47,002 nt of DNA from an uncultured Verrucomicrobiota bacterium (GTDB lineage: Bacteria > Verrucomicrobiota > Verrucomicrobiia > Opitutales > Opitutaceae), in assembly GCA_903876795.1 (NCBI GenBank), contig CAIRBK010000074.1, forward strand, positions 1-47,002. The letters are read 5' to 3'. The translations under genes and the position numbers were made by a program. The notes below the pieces were generated by a model. It was not told where the DNA came from. It saw nothing but the letters and a program-made list of their open reading frames with translations, and did no database searches. Position 1 is the stretch's first letter, and the number at the start of each line of letters is the position of its first letter. Of the stretch, positions 7,226 to 15,839 are shown piece by piece.

Positions 7226-9418
7226 ATGTCCTCCTACAACTACGTCAACTTCCTCTGGGACGATGCCAAAGCCGCGTCCCTTGATCCCGTCGAGCGTCTC
7301 GTTTACCGCTCCAACCTACTCGGCAGCGACCAGCGCATCACCAACACCGGCGGCGGCAACACCTCCTCCAAGCTCGTGGAGCTCGACCCGCTCACCGGCC
7401 AGAAGGTCGAAGTCCTCTGGGTCAAGGGCTCCGGCGGCGACCTGCGCACCTCCAAACGCGACAACTTCTCTTCGCTCTACCAGGACAAGCTCATCGGCCT
7501 CCAGCAGGTCTATGCCGCCAAGGCCAACAAGGGCATCAAGTCCGAGGCCGAGGACGCGATGGTGAACATGTATTTCCACACCACGTTCAACCTCAACCCC
7601 CGCGCCTCCTCCATCGACACGCCGCTGCACTCCTTCCTGCCCGGCAAGCATGTCGATCACATGCACCCCAACGCGATCATCGCCATCGCCGCCTCCAAGA
7701 ACTGCGAGAAGCTCACCAAGGAAATCTTCGGCGGCGACATGGCCTACGTGCCCTGGATGCGCCCCGGCTTCGAGCTCGGCCTCGCCATGCAGGAGGTCGC
7801 CCGCAAGCAACCCGCCGTCAAAGCCATCATGATGGGCCAGCACGGCTTCATCTCTTGGGATGACAACGACAAGGTCTGCTACACCCGCACCCTCGACCTC
7901 ATCGAGAAGGCCGCCGCCTACATCGAGGCCAAATACGCCGCCAAGGGCGGCGACGCCACGGCCTTCGGCGGACCCAAATACGCCGCCCTTGCCCCGGAGG
8001 CCCGCGCCGCCGCCTTTGCAGCCATCCTCCCCTGGCTCCGCGGCCAGGTCTCCCAGCAGAAGCGTTTCATCGGCACCGTGCAGGACGACGAGAAGATCCT
8101 CCGTTTCGTCAACTCCAAGGACGCCGCCCGCCTCGCCGAACTCGGCACCTCCTGCCCCGACCACTTCCTGCGCACCAAGATCAAGCCCCTCTATGTGGAC
8201 TGGAATCCCCAGTCCGAGGACGCCGCCACGCTCAAGAAGAAGCTCGCCGCCGGTCTCGAACAGTATCGCAAGGACTACGCCGCCTACTACGCCGCCAGCA
8301 AACACGCCAACTCCCCGGCGATGCGCGACCCCAACCCGACGGTCGTCCTCATCCCCGGCCTGGGCATGATCGCCTGGGGCAAGGACAAGTCCGAATCCCG
8401 CGTCACCGCCGAGTTCTACAACTGCGCCGTCGAAGTCATGCGCGGCGCCGAGGCCATCGACACCTACATCTCCCTCCCGCAACAGGAGGCCTTTGACATC
8501 GAATACTGGCTCCTGGAAGAGGCGAAACTCCAGCGCATGCCCGCCGAGAAAGAACTCGCCCGCCAGTCCATCGTCGTGATCGGCGCCGGCTCCGGCATCG
8601 GCAAGGAAACCGCCCACCGCCTCGTCAAAGAAGGCGCCCATATCGTGTGCGTTGACCTCAACGCCGCCGCCGCCGAAGCCACCGCCAAGGAGATCGAGGC
8701 CAAATACGGCGTCGGCATCGGCGTCGCCGGCACCGGCGTGTCCAACTGCGGTCCGGCCATCGGTCTCGCCGCCAACATCACCGACCGCGCCAGCATCCGC
8801 GCGATGCTGGACAAAGTCGCGCTCGCCTACGGCGGCTTCGACTCGATCTGCGTGACCGCCGGCATCTTCGTCCCCTCCGACACCACGGGCCACATCCCCG
8901 ACGACAAGTGGGCGCTCACCTTCAACATCAACGTCACCGGCAGTTACCTGGTCGCCGACGAAGCGTTCAAGACCTGGAAAGAGCAGGGCCTGCGCGGCAA
9001 CCTCGTGCTCACCACGTCGGCCAACGCCGCCGTCTCCAAGAAGGGCTCGCTTGCCTACGACACCTCGAAGGCCGCCGCCAACCACCTCGTGCGTGAACTC
9101 GCCATGGAGCTCAGCCCGTTGGTGCGAGTCAACGGCGTCGCCCCCGCGACGGTCGTGCAGGGTTCCGCGATGTTCCCCCGCGACCGCGTGATCGGTTCGC
9201 TGGCGAAATACGCGATCCCCTACACCGACGACGAGGCGACCGAGAGCCTCGTCAAGAAGCTGGCCCAGTTCTACGCCGACCGCACGCTGACCAAGAGCCC
9301 GATCACCCCGGCCGACCAGGCCGAGGCCTATTTCCTCCTGGTGACCCAGCGTCTCAGCAAGACGACCGGCCAGATCGTCACGGTGGACGGCGGCCTCCAC
9401 GAGGCCTTCCTCCGGTAA
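7226..9418 (+). CDS. rhaEW: Bifunctional rhamnulose-1-phosphate aldolase / L-lactaldehyde dehydrogenase (RhaEW type)
   Basis: 730 aa. Residues ~1-435 form a class II aldolase domain (GGGNTSSKL loop; zinc histidines around HVDHMHP, and GQHGF). Residues ~449-730 form a short-chain dehydrogenase: VIGAGSGIGKETAHRL is the Rossmann glycine motif, YDTSKAA the catalytic YxxxK, and TGQIVTVDGGLHEAF the typical SDR tail. The fusion matches the RhaEW class of rhamnose catabolism, which cleaves L-rhamnulose-1-phosphate to DHAP and L-lactaldehyde and oxidises the latter to L-lactate. It follows the class II aldolase gene across a REP pair and is followed by a REP and a terminator. Assignment of the dehydrogenase substrate rests on the family. 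Confidence 0.9.
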   Translation: MSSYNYVNFLWDDAKAASLDPVERLVYRSNLLGSDQRITNTGGGNTSSKLVELDPLTGQKVEVLWVKGSGGDLRTSKRDNFSSLYQDKLIGLQQVYAAKANKGIKSEAEDAMVNMYFHTTFNLNPRASSIDTPLHSFLPGKHVDHMHPNAIIAIAASKNCEKLTKEIFGGDMAYVPWMRPGFELGLAMQEVARKQPAVKAIMMGQHGFISWDDNDKVCYTRTLDLIEKAAAYIEAKYAAKGGDATAFGGPKYAALAPEARAAAFAAILPWLRGQVSQQKRFIGTVQDDEKILRFVNSKDAARLAELGTSCPDHFLRTKIKPLYVDWNPQSEDAATLKKKLAAGLEQYRKDYAAYYAASKHANSPAMRDPNPTVVLIPGLGMIAWGKDKSESRVTAEFYNCAVEVMRGAEAIDTYISLPQQEAFDIEYWLLEEAKLQRMPAEKELARQSIVVIGAGSGIGKETAHRLVKEGAHIVCVDLNAAAAEATAKEIEAKYGVGIGVAGTGVSNCGPAIGLAANITDRASIRAMLDKVALAYGGFDSICVTAGIFVPSDTTGHIPDDKWALTFNINVTGSYLVADEAFKTWKEQGLRGNLVLTTSANAAVSKKGSLAYDTSKAAANHLVRELAMELSPLVRVNGVAPATVVQGSAMFPRDRVIGSLAKYAIPYTDDEATESLVKKLAQFYADRTLTKSPITPADQAEAYFLLVTQRLSKTTGQIVTVDGGLHEAFLR

Positions 9419-9421
9419 AAA

Positions 9422-9445
9422 TGCAGGAGCGTGCTTGCGCGCGAT
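9422..9445 (+). repeat. Single REP-like sequence
   Basis: 24-bp unit of the same family as 7094-7117 (GCAGGAGCGTGCTTGC then GCGCGAT), starting three bases after the rhaEW stop. Confidence 0.75.
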
Positions 9446-9600
9446 GTCCGGGTCCTTCGCCAACCGCGCAGGCCCCCGACTTCGCGTCGGCGTGCTCCGG
9501 CCCGTCCCCGCCGACCCTCCACGGGAAGGCGGGGCGCTCCCTTTCCCGGGCGGTTTTCGACTCCGCCCGGGGCTACTGATACAAGGTTGGGAAACCTGAA

Positions 9601-9635
9601 ACGCCGCGCGCCCATCACGGGTGCGCGGCGTTTTA
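9601..9635 (+). terminator. Rho-independent terminator after rhaEW
   Basis: 13-bp stem (9601-9613 with 9619-9631, one G-T pair), 5-base loop ATCAC, followed by TTTTA. It lies ~180 bp after the rhaEW stop and before the DUF4153 gene, so it closes the rhamnose unit. Confidence 0.85.
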
Positions 9636-9681
9636 TTGGTCCATCTTGTCATCGGCGCGGTGTTGTGGCGGTGTGGCGGAC

Positions 9682-11460
9682 ATGCAGGAGCAATTTGCGG
9701 AGGCTTGCGGTCGGCTGATCGGCGGGGCGGTGCGCGCTTGGGCGCGGTTTCCGCTCGCGGCGCTGTCGGCGCTGGTCGTTGTCACGGCCATGCTCGCGGC
9801 GGTGGAGACGCGGTCGAACGCGGACTGGGTGTGGCTGCGCCTGGCCGTGTCGGCGGGGTTCGGTGTGCCGCTCGGGGTTTTGCTCGTCGTGGCGGGCGAG
9901 AGTCGCGCCTGGTCGCGGGTCGTGCTTGCGGGGCTCCAGGCGGCCGGCTTCGGCGGCTTGGTCATGCATTGGGCGCTGTTGCCGGCGACATCGACCGAGT
10001 TGCCGGAGTCGTTTTGGATCCGCACGGGCATGGTGTTGCTCGCGTTGCATCTGGCGGTGGCGGTGGTGGCGCGGCACCGGAGCCACGCGGCGTTTTGGAC
10101 GTTCAATTGGAGCCTGTTCAAACGGTATTGGGCCGGGGTGTTGTATGCGGCGATTTTTTACGCCGGGCTGGCGTTGGCGCTGGCGAGCGCGGTGCGGCTG
10201 TTTGAGTTTACGCTGAAGCCGGAGCGTTACGCGCAACTCTGGATGTTGGTCACGTTTGGCTTTCATCCCTTGTGGCTGCTGGCGGGGGTGCCCGCCGTGC
10301 GGACGGGGGAACAGGCGGAGACGGAGCCGCCGCGTGCGTTGAGGTTCTCGGCGGGCGGGGTGCTGTTGCCTTTGGTCGGGGTGTATCTGGCGATCCTTTA
10401 TCCCTACGCGGTGAAGATATTGGCGACGTGGGAGTGGCCCGATGGATGGGTGGCGGCGCCGGTGCTCGGGCTGGCGGTGATCGGTTTGCTCGCGGTGCTC
10501 CTGGTGCAGCCGATGGCGCGGGAGGGGCTGTGGTGGGCGGAGTGGTTTGCCGGTCGCTGGTTCGGGCGGTTGCTGGTGCCGATGGCGGTGCTGCTGGCCC
10601 TGGCCGTCGGCGTGAGGGTGGGCGACTACGGGCTGACGGAGTCACGCTACGCCGGATACGTGCTGGCCGGCTGGCTGGCGGCGATGGGACTGTATTTCGG
10701 CACGGGCGGGGCGGCGCGGCGCTCGCTGCGGGCGATGCCGCTTTCGCTGCTGATCGTGGTCGTGGTGCTGGCGGCGGGGCCGTGGGGTTTGTTTGCGGTG
10801 GCCGAGCGGGCGCAGTTGGGTCGCCTCGATGATTTGCTGGCGAAGCACGGGTTGATGGAAGATGGCGTGGCGCGGCTCAAGGCGCAGACGATCACGGGCC
10901 AGGAGTTTGATGAGCTGCGTTCGATCTTGGACTATCTGCACCGGCGGCATCGCTCGGCGGCGTTGTACGCGCGGTTCGAGCCGTGGTTGGAAAAAAACGC
11001 CGCGTCGCGTGAGCAATATTGGGGTTTTGGCCTCGACGCGCTGGGCTGGATGCAGGTCAAGGCCTCGGAGAAGGACGAGTGGCGGGTACGGCGGCTGGCC
11101 TTCACCGTGGCGCCGGTCCGGATAAATGGTTTCACGAGCGCGGAATACGTCGCGCTGGGACGCGAAGGGACGGAGCCGGCCGGCGTCTCCGGGCTCCAGC
11201 TACGGTTGTCCGAGGATTTATCGGCGCTTGAGGTGAGAGCCGGCGGAGAGTGGACGCCGGCGGCCGGGATCAACGACGCCTTGGAAAAACAGTGGAGCGA
11301 GGCTGGGCAGGAGACGACGCCTGTGTCGATCGTGGCCGATGTCGAGGCCGCAGGTGGCGAGAGCCGCCGCCTGGTGGTCTTGAACGCCGTAGGCGGGAAC
11401 ACCCACAACGAGCACCGGCTGCGGATCGAGCGGATCGACTTGCTGGTGCTGGCGCCCTGA
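9682..11460 (+). CDS. DUF4153-type polytopic membrane protein
   Basis: 592 aa starting at MQEQFAEACGRL. About eleven to twelve hydrophobic segments span residues ~20-390 (for example LLVVAGESRAW flanks, IFYAGLALALASAVRL, LLIVVVVLAAGPWGLFAVA). A soluble domain of ~200 residues follows, rich in Arg/Glu and probably periplasmic or cytoplasmic. The arrangement and the FYAGLALALASAVRLFE.TL segment suit the DUF4153 family, whose role is unknown. It is convergent with rhaB with only 9 bp between the stops, so nothing but position ties it to rhamnose use. Confidence 0.7.
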   Translation: MQEQFAEACGRLIGGAVRAWARFPLAALSALVVVTAMLAAVETRSNADWVWLRLAVSAGFGVPLGVLLVVAGESRAWSRVVLAGLQAAGFGGLVMHWALLPATSTELPESFWIRTGMVLLALHLAVAVVARHRSHAAFWTFNWSLFKRYWAGVLYAAIFYAGLALALASAVRLFEFTLKPERYAQLWMLVTFGFHPLWLLAGVPAVRTGEQAETEPPRALRFSAGGVLLPLVGVYLAILYPYAVKILATWEWPDGWVAAPVLGLAVIGLLAVLLVQPMAREGLWWAEWFAGRWFGRLLVPMAVLLALAVGVRVGDYGLTESRYAGYVLAGWLAAMGLYFGTGGAARRSLRAMPLSLLIVVVVLAAGPWGLFAVAERAQLGRLDDLLAKHGLMEDGVARLKAQTITGQEFDELRSILDYLHRRHRSAALYARFEPWLEKNAASREQYWGFGLDALGWMQVKASEKDEWRVRRLAFTVAPVRINGFTSAEYVALGREGTEPAGVSGLQLRLSEDLSALEVRAGGEWTPAAGINDALEKQWSEAGQETTPVSIVADVEAAGGESRRLVVLNAVGGNTHNEHRLRIERIDLLVLAP

Positions 11461-11469
11461 CGAGGGGTA

Positions 11470-12909
11470 TCAGCGTCGCGGCGTGTAGGTGGTCTGTTTG
11501 AGGGTGGGGCCGAAGAGGGCGCGGAAGGCGGCGGTGTTTTTGACCGCCTTAAGGGCGACCAATTGGCTGGCGAGGTTGCCCACGGCGGCACCTTCCAAGG
11601 CAAACGAGACCACGGGCACTCCCGAGGCGTCGGCGGTGGCCTGGCAGAGGAGGCGGTTTTTGGAGCCGCCCCCGACGATAAGGATCCGCTTGAACGTGCG
11701 GCCGGACATTTTCTCGAAGGCGGCTTTGGCATCCGCGTGGCCCTGGCCGAGGGAGTCGCAGATGAGCCGGGTGTAGCCGGCGAGGTTCCTCGGGATCGCG
11801 AGCCGGCGTTTCTTCAACTGGGCGTCGATGGCGGCCTTCATCGACTTCGGATTGGTGAACGCGGGGTCGGTGACGTCGAGGAGCCCGGCGGGCGCGGGGA
11901 GTTTTTCGGCGTCGGCGATGAGGCGGGTCCAGTCGGCGTCGGACTTCGGGCGGGAGGCGAACTCCTTCATGATGCCTTCGAGGAGCCAGAGGCCGATGAC
12001 GTTGGTGAGCGGGCGGTAGCGGCCGTCGCCGATGCGCTCGTTGGAGATGCGGGCGGAGAGGGCCTCGGGCCCCAGGACGGGCTGGTCGCTTTCAAAGCCT
12101 ACGAGTGACCAGGTGCCGGAACTGAGAAAAAGATCCGTGCCGCCGGGGGAGGCGGGCATGGCGTCGTAGGCGCAGGCGGTGTCATGGCCGGGCACGGCGA
12201 CGACCTGGGTGCCGGCGAGCGCGGGTATGTCGCGGACCTTGCCGAGCTTGGTGCCGGCGAGGACGGGTTTGGCGAACCACTGGGCGGGCACGCGGAAGTG
12301 GTCGAGCGCGGCGCGGGACCAGTCGGTTGAGTGGACGTCGAGGAGCTGCGTGGTGCTGGCGATGGTCAGCTCGTTGGCCATCCTGCCCGAGAGCAGGAAA
12401 TTGAAATAGTCGGGCAGGAAGAGGCAGCGCGTGGCCAGATCGGTGATGGCGGGGCAGGAGGCGACGGTCTCCTCGAGTTGCAGGGAGGCGTTGTAGAAGA
12501 CGGCGGGGATGCCGGTGGCCGCGTAGATGCGCTCCAAGGCGGCGCGGGTGTCCCCGAGACGCTTGAGGCCGGGCTGGGTGCGGGCGTCGCGATAGGCGTG
12601 GACCGGAAACACGAGGCGGCCCGCGTCGTTGACGAGGACGTGATCAACGCCCCAGGTGTCCACGCCGACCGAAGCCAGGGTCGCGCCTTTGGGCAGGGCG
12701 GCGACGGCGGCGCGCAGGCCGGCCTGGATTTCGTTCCAGAGGCCCGCGATGTTCCAGTAATCGTGTCCGCCGATGGATTGGAAGGCGTTGGGGAAGCGGT
12801 GGACCTCCTGGAGGGAAAGTCGGGAGTTTTTCCAGGTGCCGAGGATGACACGGCCGCTGGTGGCGCCGAGATCGATGGCGGCGAGGTGGAGGGGCTGGGC
12901 GGAGGGCAT
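11470..12909 (-). CDS. rhaB: Rhamnulokinase (FGGY family)
   Basis: 479 aa, the normal length. It has the FGGY N-terminal ATP-binding segment AAIDLGATSGRVILG (residues ~10-24), GVDTWGVDHVL (substrate region, ~82-92), GHDTACAYDAMPAS (~242) and the phosphate-binding IVGGGSKNRLLCQATAD (~418). AIDLGATSGR together with GVDTWGVD is characteristic of RhaB. It phosphorylates L-rhamnulose to rhamnulose-1-phosphate, the substrate of RhaEW. It lies 36 bp downstream of mqo on the same strand, so the two are probably cotranscribed from a promoter upstream of mqo with the direct-repeat operator. Confidence 0.93.
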   Translation of the reverse strand: MPSAQPLHLAAIDLGATSGRVILGTWKNSRLSLQEVHRFPNAFQSIGGHDYWNIAGLWNEIQAGLRAAVAALPKGATLASVGVDTWGVDHVLVNDAGRLVFPVHAYRDARTQPGLKRLGDTRAALERIYAATGIPAVFYNASLQLEETVASCPAITDLATRCLFLPDYFNFLLSGRMANELTIASTTQLLDVHSTDWSRAALDHFRVPAQWFAKPVLAGTKLGKVRDIPALAGTQVVAVPGHDTACAYDAMPASPGGTDLFLSSGTWSLVGFESDQPVLGPEALSARISNERIGDGRYRPLTNVIGLWLLEGIMKEFASRPKSDADWTRLIADAEKLPAPAGLLDVTDPAFTNPKSMKAAIDAQLKKRRLAIPRNLAGYTRLICDSLGQGHADAKAAFEKMSGRTFKRILIVGGGSKNRLLCQATADASGVPVVSFALEGAAVGNLASQLVALKAVKNTAAFRALFGPTLKQTTYTPRR

Positions 12910-12945
12910 GGGCGGAAGAGCGTGCAGGCCGGCAGGGGGGCGGGA

Positions 12946-14448
12946 TCAGACGAGGCCGAGGAGCTCCGAGGCGCGGCGGGAGTGTTCGGAGAAGAAGGCG
13001 GCGTTTTCCGGTTTCTTGATGTCCACGCCGTAGGTGGGGATCATGGTCTTGAGGCGGGCGCGGCCTTCCTCGGTGGCGACGAGGTGGGGCAGGCACTTTT
13101 CGATGACTTCAAGAACGATGTGGACGCAGACCGAGGCGCCGGGCGACGCGCCGAGCAGGGCCGAGATGGTGCGGTCCTGGTTGGTGATGACTTCGGTGCC
13201 GTAGTGGACGATGCCGGCCTGGCCGTCGGTCTTTTTGATGGCCTGCACGCGGATGCCGCCGTCGATGAGTTTCCAGTCTGTTTTCTTGGCGCCGGGATAG
13301 AAGACGTGAAGGACCTTGAGGCGGTCGTCCATGGATTGCGTGCCCTGTTGGACGAGGTATCTAACGAGGTCGAGGTTGCTTGCGCCGATTTTGAGCAGCG
13401 TGAGCAGGTTGTGGGGTTTCACCGAGCCGGGCAGGTCGAGGACGCTGCCTTTTTTGTGGAGGAACTTGGTGGTCCAGGCGGCGAAGGGGCCGAAGAGGAG
13501 CGTCTTTTTGCCGTCGAGAATGCGAGTGTCGAGGTGGGGGACGGCCATGGTGGGCGCGGCGTCGAGGGGTTGTCCGTAAACCTTGGCCTCGTGCTGGGAG
13601 ACGATGGCGGGGTTGTCGCAGACGAGCCATTGGCCTCCGATGGGGAAGCCGCCCAGGCCCTTGCTTTCGGGGATGCCGGCTTTCTGGAGCAGATGGAGGC
13701 TGCCGCCGCCGGCACCGACGAAGACGAATTTTGCGCGGTTGCGGCGGATCTCGCCGGTGGCGAGGTCGCGGATTTTCACGTCCCAGCCTGCGGGGGTCTT
13801 GTCGAGGTCGATGACGCGGTGGTTGGAGGCGATGCCGCAGCGGTCCTGTTTGCCGAGCCACCCGAGGAGCTTGCGGGAAATCTCGCCGAAGTTCACGTCG
13901 GTGCCGGTGTCCATCTTGGTGGCGGCGATGGGCACGTCGGGACGCTCGGCGGTGAGCAGGGGCGCCCACGAGCCGATGGTGCCGCGATCGGTGGAGAACG
14001 CCATGTCCTTGAAAAAATGGTGGGCCGACATGGCCGAGTGGCGGGCGCGCAGGTAGTCCACCCACTTCGCGCCGTGGACGAAGCTCAGATGGGCGACGGG
14101 ATTGATGAACTCCTTGGGTTTCCCGACCAGGCCCTCGGCCACGGCGGAGGCCCAGAACTGGCGTGACTTCTCGAATTGCTCGAAAATCTTGATGGCGTTG
14201 GACACATCGACGGTGCCGTCGGCGGCCTGGGTGGGCGTGTAGCTGAGTTCGCAGATGCCGGCGTGGCCGGTGCCGGCGTTGTTCCAGCCGTGGGAGGCCT
14301 CTTGCGCGAGCTCCTCGGTGACCTCGTAAACCTGGATCGCGATCTTGGGGTCCAGGCGCTTGAGCAAGGCGCCGAGGTTGGCGGACATGACGCCGCTGCC
14401 GATGAGGATGACGTCAGGATTCTCGATGTGTTGAGACAGGGGCTTCAT
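12946..14448 (-). CDS. mqo: Malate:quinone oxidoreductase family protein
   Basis: 500 aa. The N-terminal FAD Rossmann motif is VILIGSGVMSANLGALL; SHGWNNAGTGHAGICELSYT and FVFVGAGGGSLHLLQKAG are MQO signatures, as is VLLGASPG-like ALLGASPGAS near the C-terminus. MQOs are membrane-associated flavoenzymes that oxidise (S)-malate to oxaloacetate and pass electrons to quinone. Family members can differ in substrate: a staphylococcal MQO paralogue is an L-lactate:quinone oxidoreductase. It sits in an apparent operon with rhamnulokinase and its upstream site resembles that of the aldolase-rhaEW unit. An L-lactate role would complete rhamnose breakdown (inference). Confidence 0.9.
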   Translation of the reverse strand: MKPLSQHIENPDVILIGSGVMSANLGALLKRLDPKIAIQVYEVTEELAQEASHGWNNAGTGHAGICELSYTPTQAADGTVDVSNAIKIFEQFEKSRQFWASAVAEGLVGKPKEFINPVAHLSFVHGAKWVDYLRARHSAMSAHHFFKDMAFSTDRGTIGSWAPLLTAERPDVPIAATKMDTGTDVNFGEISRKLLGWLGKQDRCGIASNHRVIDLDKTPAGWDVKIRDLATGEIRRNRAKFVFVGAGGGSLHLLQKAGIPESKGLGGFPIGGQWLVCDNPAIVSQHEAKVYGQPLDAAPTMAVPHLDTRILDGKKTLLFGPFAAWTTKFLHKKGSVLDLPGSVKPHNLLTLLKIGASNLDLVRYLVQQGTQSMDDRLKVLHVFYPGAKKTDWKLIDGGIRVQAIKKTDGQAGIVHYGTEVITNQDRTISALLGASPGASVCVHIVLEVIEKCLPHLVATEEGRARLKTMIPTYGVDIKKPENAAFFSEHSRRASELLGLV

Positions 14449-14522
14449 GGGAGGTTTGGTTTGGCGGATACTATGAAAGAGGTGCCAGACAGGTGACGAG
14501 ACTATCCCTCAAAACATTTCAG

Positions 14523-14541
14523 AATCTATCATAATCTATCA
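14523..14541. promoter_or_regulatory. Direct-repeat operator upstream of mqo-rhaB and the MBL gene
   Basis: AATCTATCA occurs at 14523-14531 and again at 14533-14541, exactly one helical turn apart. In mqo orientation it reads TGATAGATTATGATAGATT. This matches the arm at 6264-6282 except for G/A and A/T exchanges. It is 75 bp upstream of mqo and 25 bp upstream of the divergent MBL gene, so it may control both. Tandem one-turn repeats suit AraC-type regulators, the usual rhamnose sensors. Confidence 0.55.
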
Positions 14542-14565
14542 GTCGGTATCATCAGCGAGGCCCTG

Positions 14566-15672
14566 ATGACGATGGCAGGTGCTTGCGAAATCCAGAGGGC
14601 TGGGCTCAGTGGCGGCATGTTTCCCCTGATCTCTTCCACATCGGCCGGCGGCAAGGCCGGGGTTTCGCGCCGCGAGGCGCTGCGTTTGTTGGGTTTGGGT
14701 GGCGCGACCGCGCTGCTGGCCTCGTCCGGCGGATTGCGGGCGGCGGAGTCGGCGGCGGTGGCCGCGGGCGTCAAGCTGAGCGGCCAGCCCGGCTTTTATC
14801 GTTTCAAAATCGGAGCGCATGAGGCCCTGGCCTTCAACGACGGCGGGTTTGCCGCGCCGTTTGACCAATCCCCCTACGCGGCCGGGGTCGCCGATGGCTC
14901 CGCTCAAATCGCCGAGACCCTTAAGAAGGCCTACCTGCCGCCCGACAAGGTTCAGGTGCCGTTCAATGTGTTGCTGGTGCGGATCGGAACGGAGTGGGTG
15001 CTGATCGACACGGGGGCGGGTTCCGCTTTCGGGGCGGCGGCCGGGAAACTTCGCGCGCAACTCGCCGCCGCCGGCTTGGGGCCCGGGCAGATTTCCGCCG
15101 TGCTGATCAGCCATGCCCATGGCGACCACATCGGCGGCCTGCTCGACGACGACACGAAGCAGCCGGTGTTTAAAAACGCCACGCACTACATCGGCCGCCG
15201 TGAGTTTGAATTCTGGATGGGGGCCGATCCCGACCTGGGCCGGCTGCCCCTCGGCGCGGAGGTGGCCAGGCAGATGATCGCCGGCGCCCGATCCGTGCTG
15301 GGTGCGCTCAAGGACAAGTTCCAGCTGGTCGCGCCCGGCGAAAAGCTGATCGACGGACTGGAGATCGTGGACGCGCCGGGTCACACCCCGGGGCATCTGG
15401 CGTTTTTGGTGTCCTCGGGCGACGAGCAACTCCTGCACTTCGTGGACGCGGCCCATCACCATGCGCTTACCTTCGCGCATCCCGAGTGGGCCTTTGCCTA
15501 CGACGCGCAGCCCTCGGCGGCGGCGGCGACCCGCAAGGCGCTGCTGGACCGGGCGGCGGCGGATCGCCTGCGGGTCTTCGGGGCGCACATGCCTTTCCCC
15601 GCGCTCGGTCATGTGAAGCCCATCGCCGGCGGACGCTACGAATACGTGATCGAGCCGTGGTTGCCGGGCTGA
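14566..15672 (+). CDS. MBL fold metallo-hydrolase with Tat signal
   Basis: 368 aa. A twin-arginine-type signal SRREALRLLGLGGATALLA (residues ~34-52) implies export of a folded, metal-loaded enzyme. The metallo-beta-lactamase-fold core has SHAHGDHIGGLL (HxHxDH), a downstream His in DAPGHTPGHLAF and a metal Asp in FVDAAHH. This resembles quorum-quenching lactonase or organophosphate-hydrolase-like exported MBL proteins, but the substrate cannot be told. ATG 14566 is supported by a GCGAGG ribosome-binding site 5 bp upstream. It gives a long n-region; ATG 14617 (MFPLISSTSAGG) is also possible. It is divergent from mqo, and an inverted palindromic element follows 13 bp after its stop. Confidence 0.82.
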   Translation: MTMAGACEIQRAGLSGGMFPLISSTSAGGKAGVSRREALRLLGLGGATALLASSGGLRAAESAAVAAGVKLSGQPGFYRFKIGAHEALAFNDGGFAAPFDQSPYAAGVADGSAQIAETLKKAYLPPDKVQVPFNVLLVRIGTEWVLIDTGAGSAFGAAAGKLRAQLAAAGLGPGQISAVLISHAHGDHIGGLLDDDTKQPVFKNATHYIGRREFEFWMGADPDLGRLPLGAEVARQMIAGARSVLGALKDKFQLVAPGEKLIDGLEIVDAPGHTPGHLAFLVSSGDEQLLHFVDAAHHHALTFAHPEWAFAYDAQPSAAAATRKALLDRAAADRLRVFGAHMPFPALGHVKPIAGGRYEYVIEPWLPG

Positions 15673-15685
15673 GACGGGTTTTGTC

Positions 15686-15774
15686 AGGGTGTGTTTGTGA
15701 ACAAAACTCGGGTCGACTTGAGAGGAGAATCGGGCTTGGCCACGGCGACCGAGACCGAGACGACCCGGCGGGCC
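15686..15774 (-). repeat. Truncated copy A of the ~175-bp palindromic element (reverse orientation)
   Basis: Matches the reverse complement of copy B from its terminal AGGGT.TGTTT through CGGGCTTGGCCA and GGCGACCGAGACCGAG to the central GACGACCCGGCGGGC. The other half is missing and is replaced by unrelated sequence leading to the HAD gene. It starts 13 bp after the MBL gene stop. Confidence 0.7.
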
Positions 15775-15839
15775 TTGCAGGCGAGGCGAAGGGAGAGAGC
15801 TTGCGCTTGCCGGCGCGAACGGAAGGATGCGCGGCCATC

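Noticed and set aside
7094-9445. REP copies considered as a CRISPR array
   Set aside because: Units are palindromic, irregularly spaced by up to 2.2 kb or inverted, and lack spacers and cas genes.
7316-9652. 778-codon open frame antisense to rhaEW
   Set aside because: Gly/Val/Glu-rich translation without any motif; produced by high GC and codon bias of rhaEW, whose two domains are clearly recognisable.
12331-14166. 611-codon open frame antisense to rhaB and mqo
   Set aside because: Spans two real genes on the other strand and has no recognisable domain.
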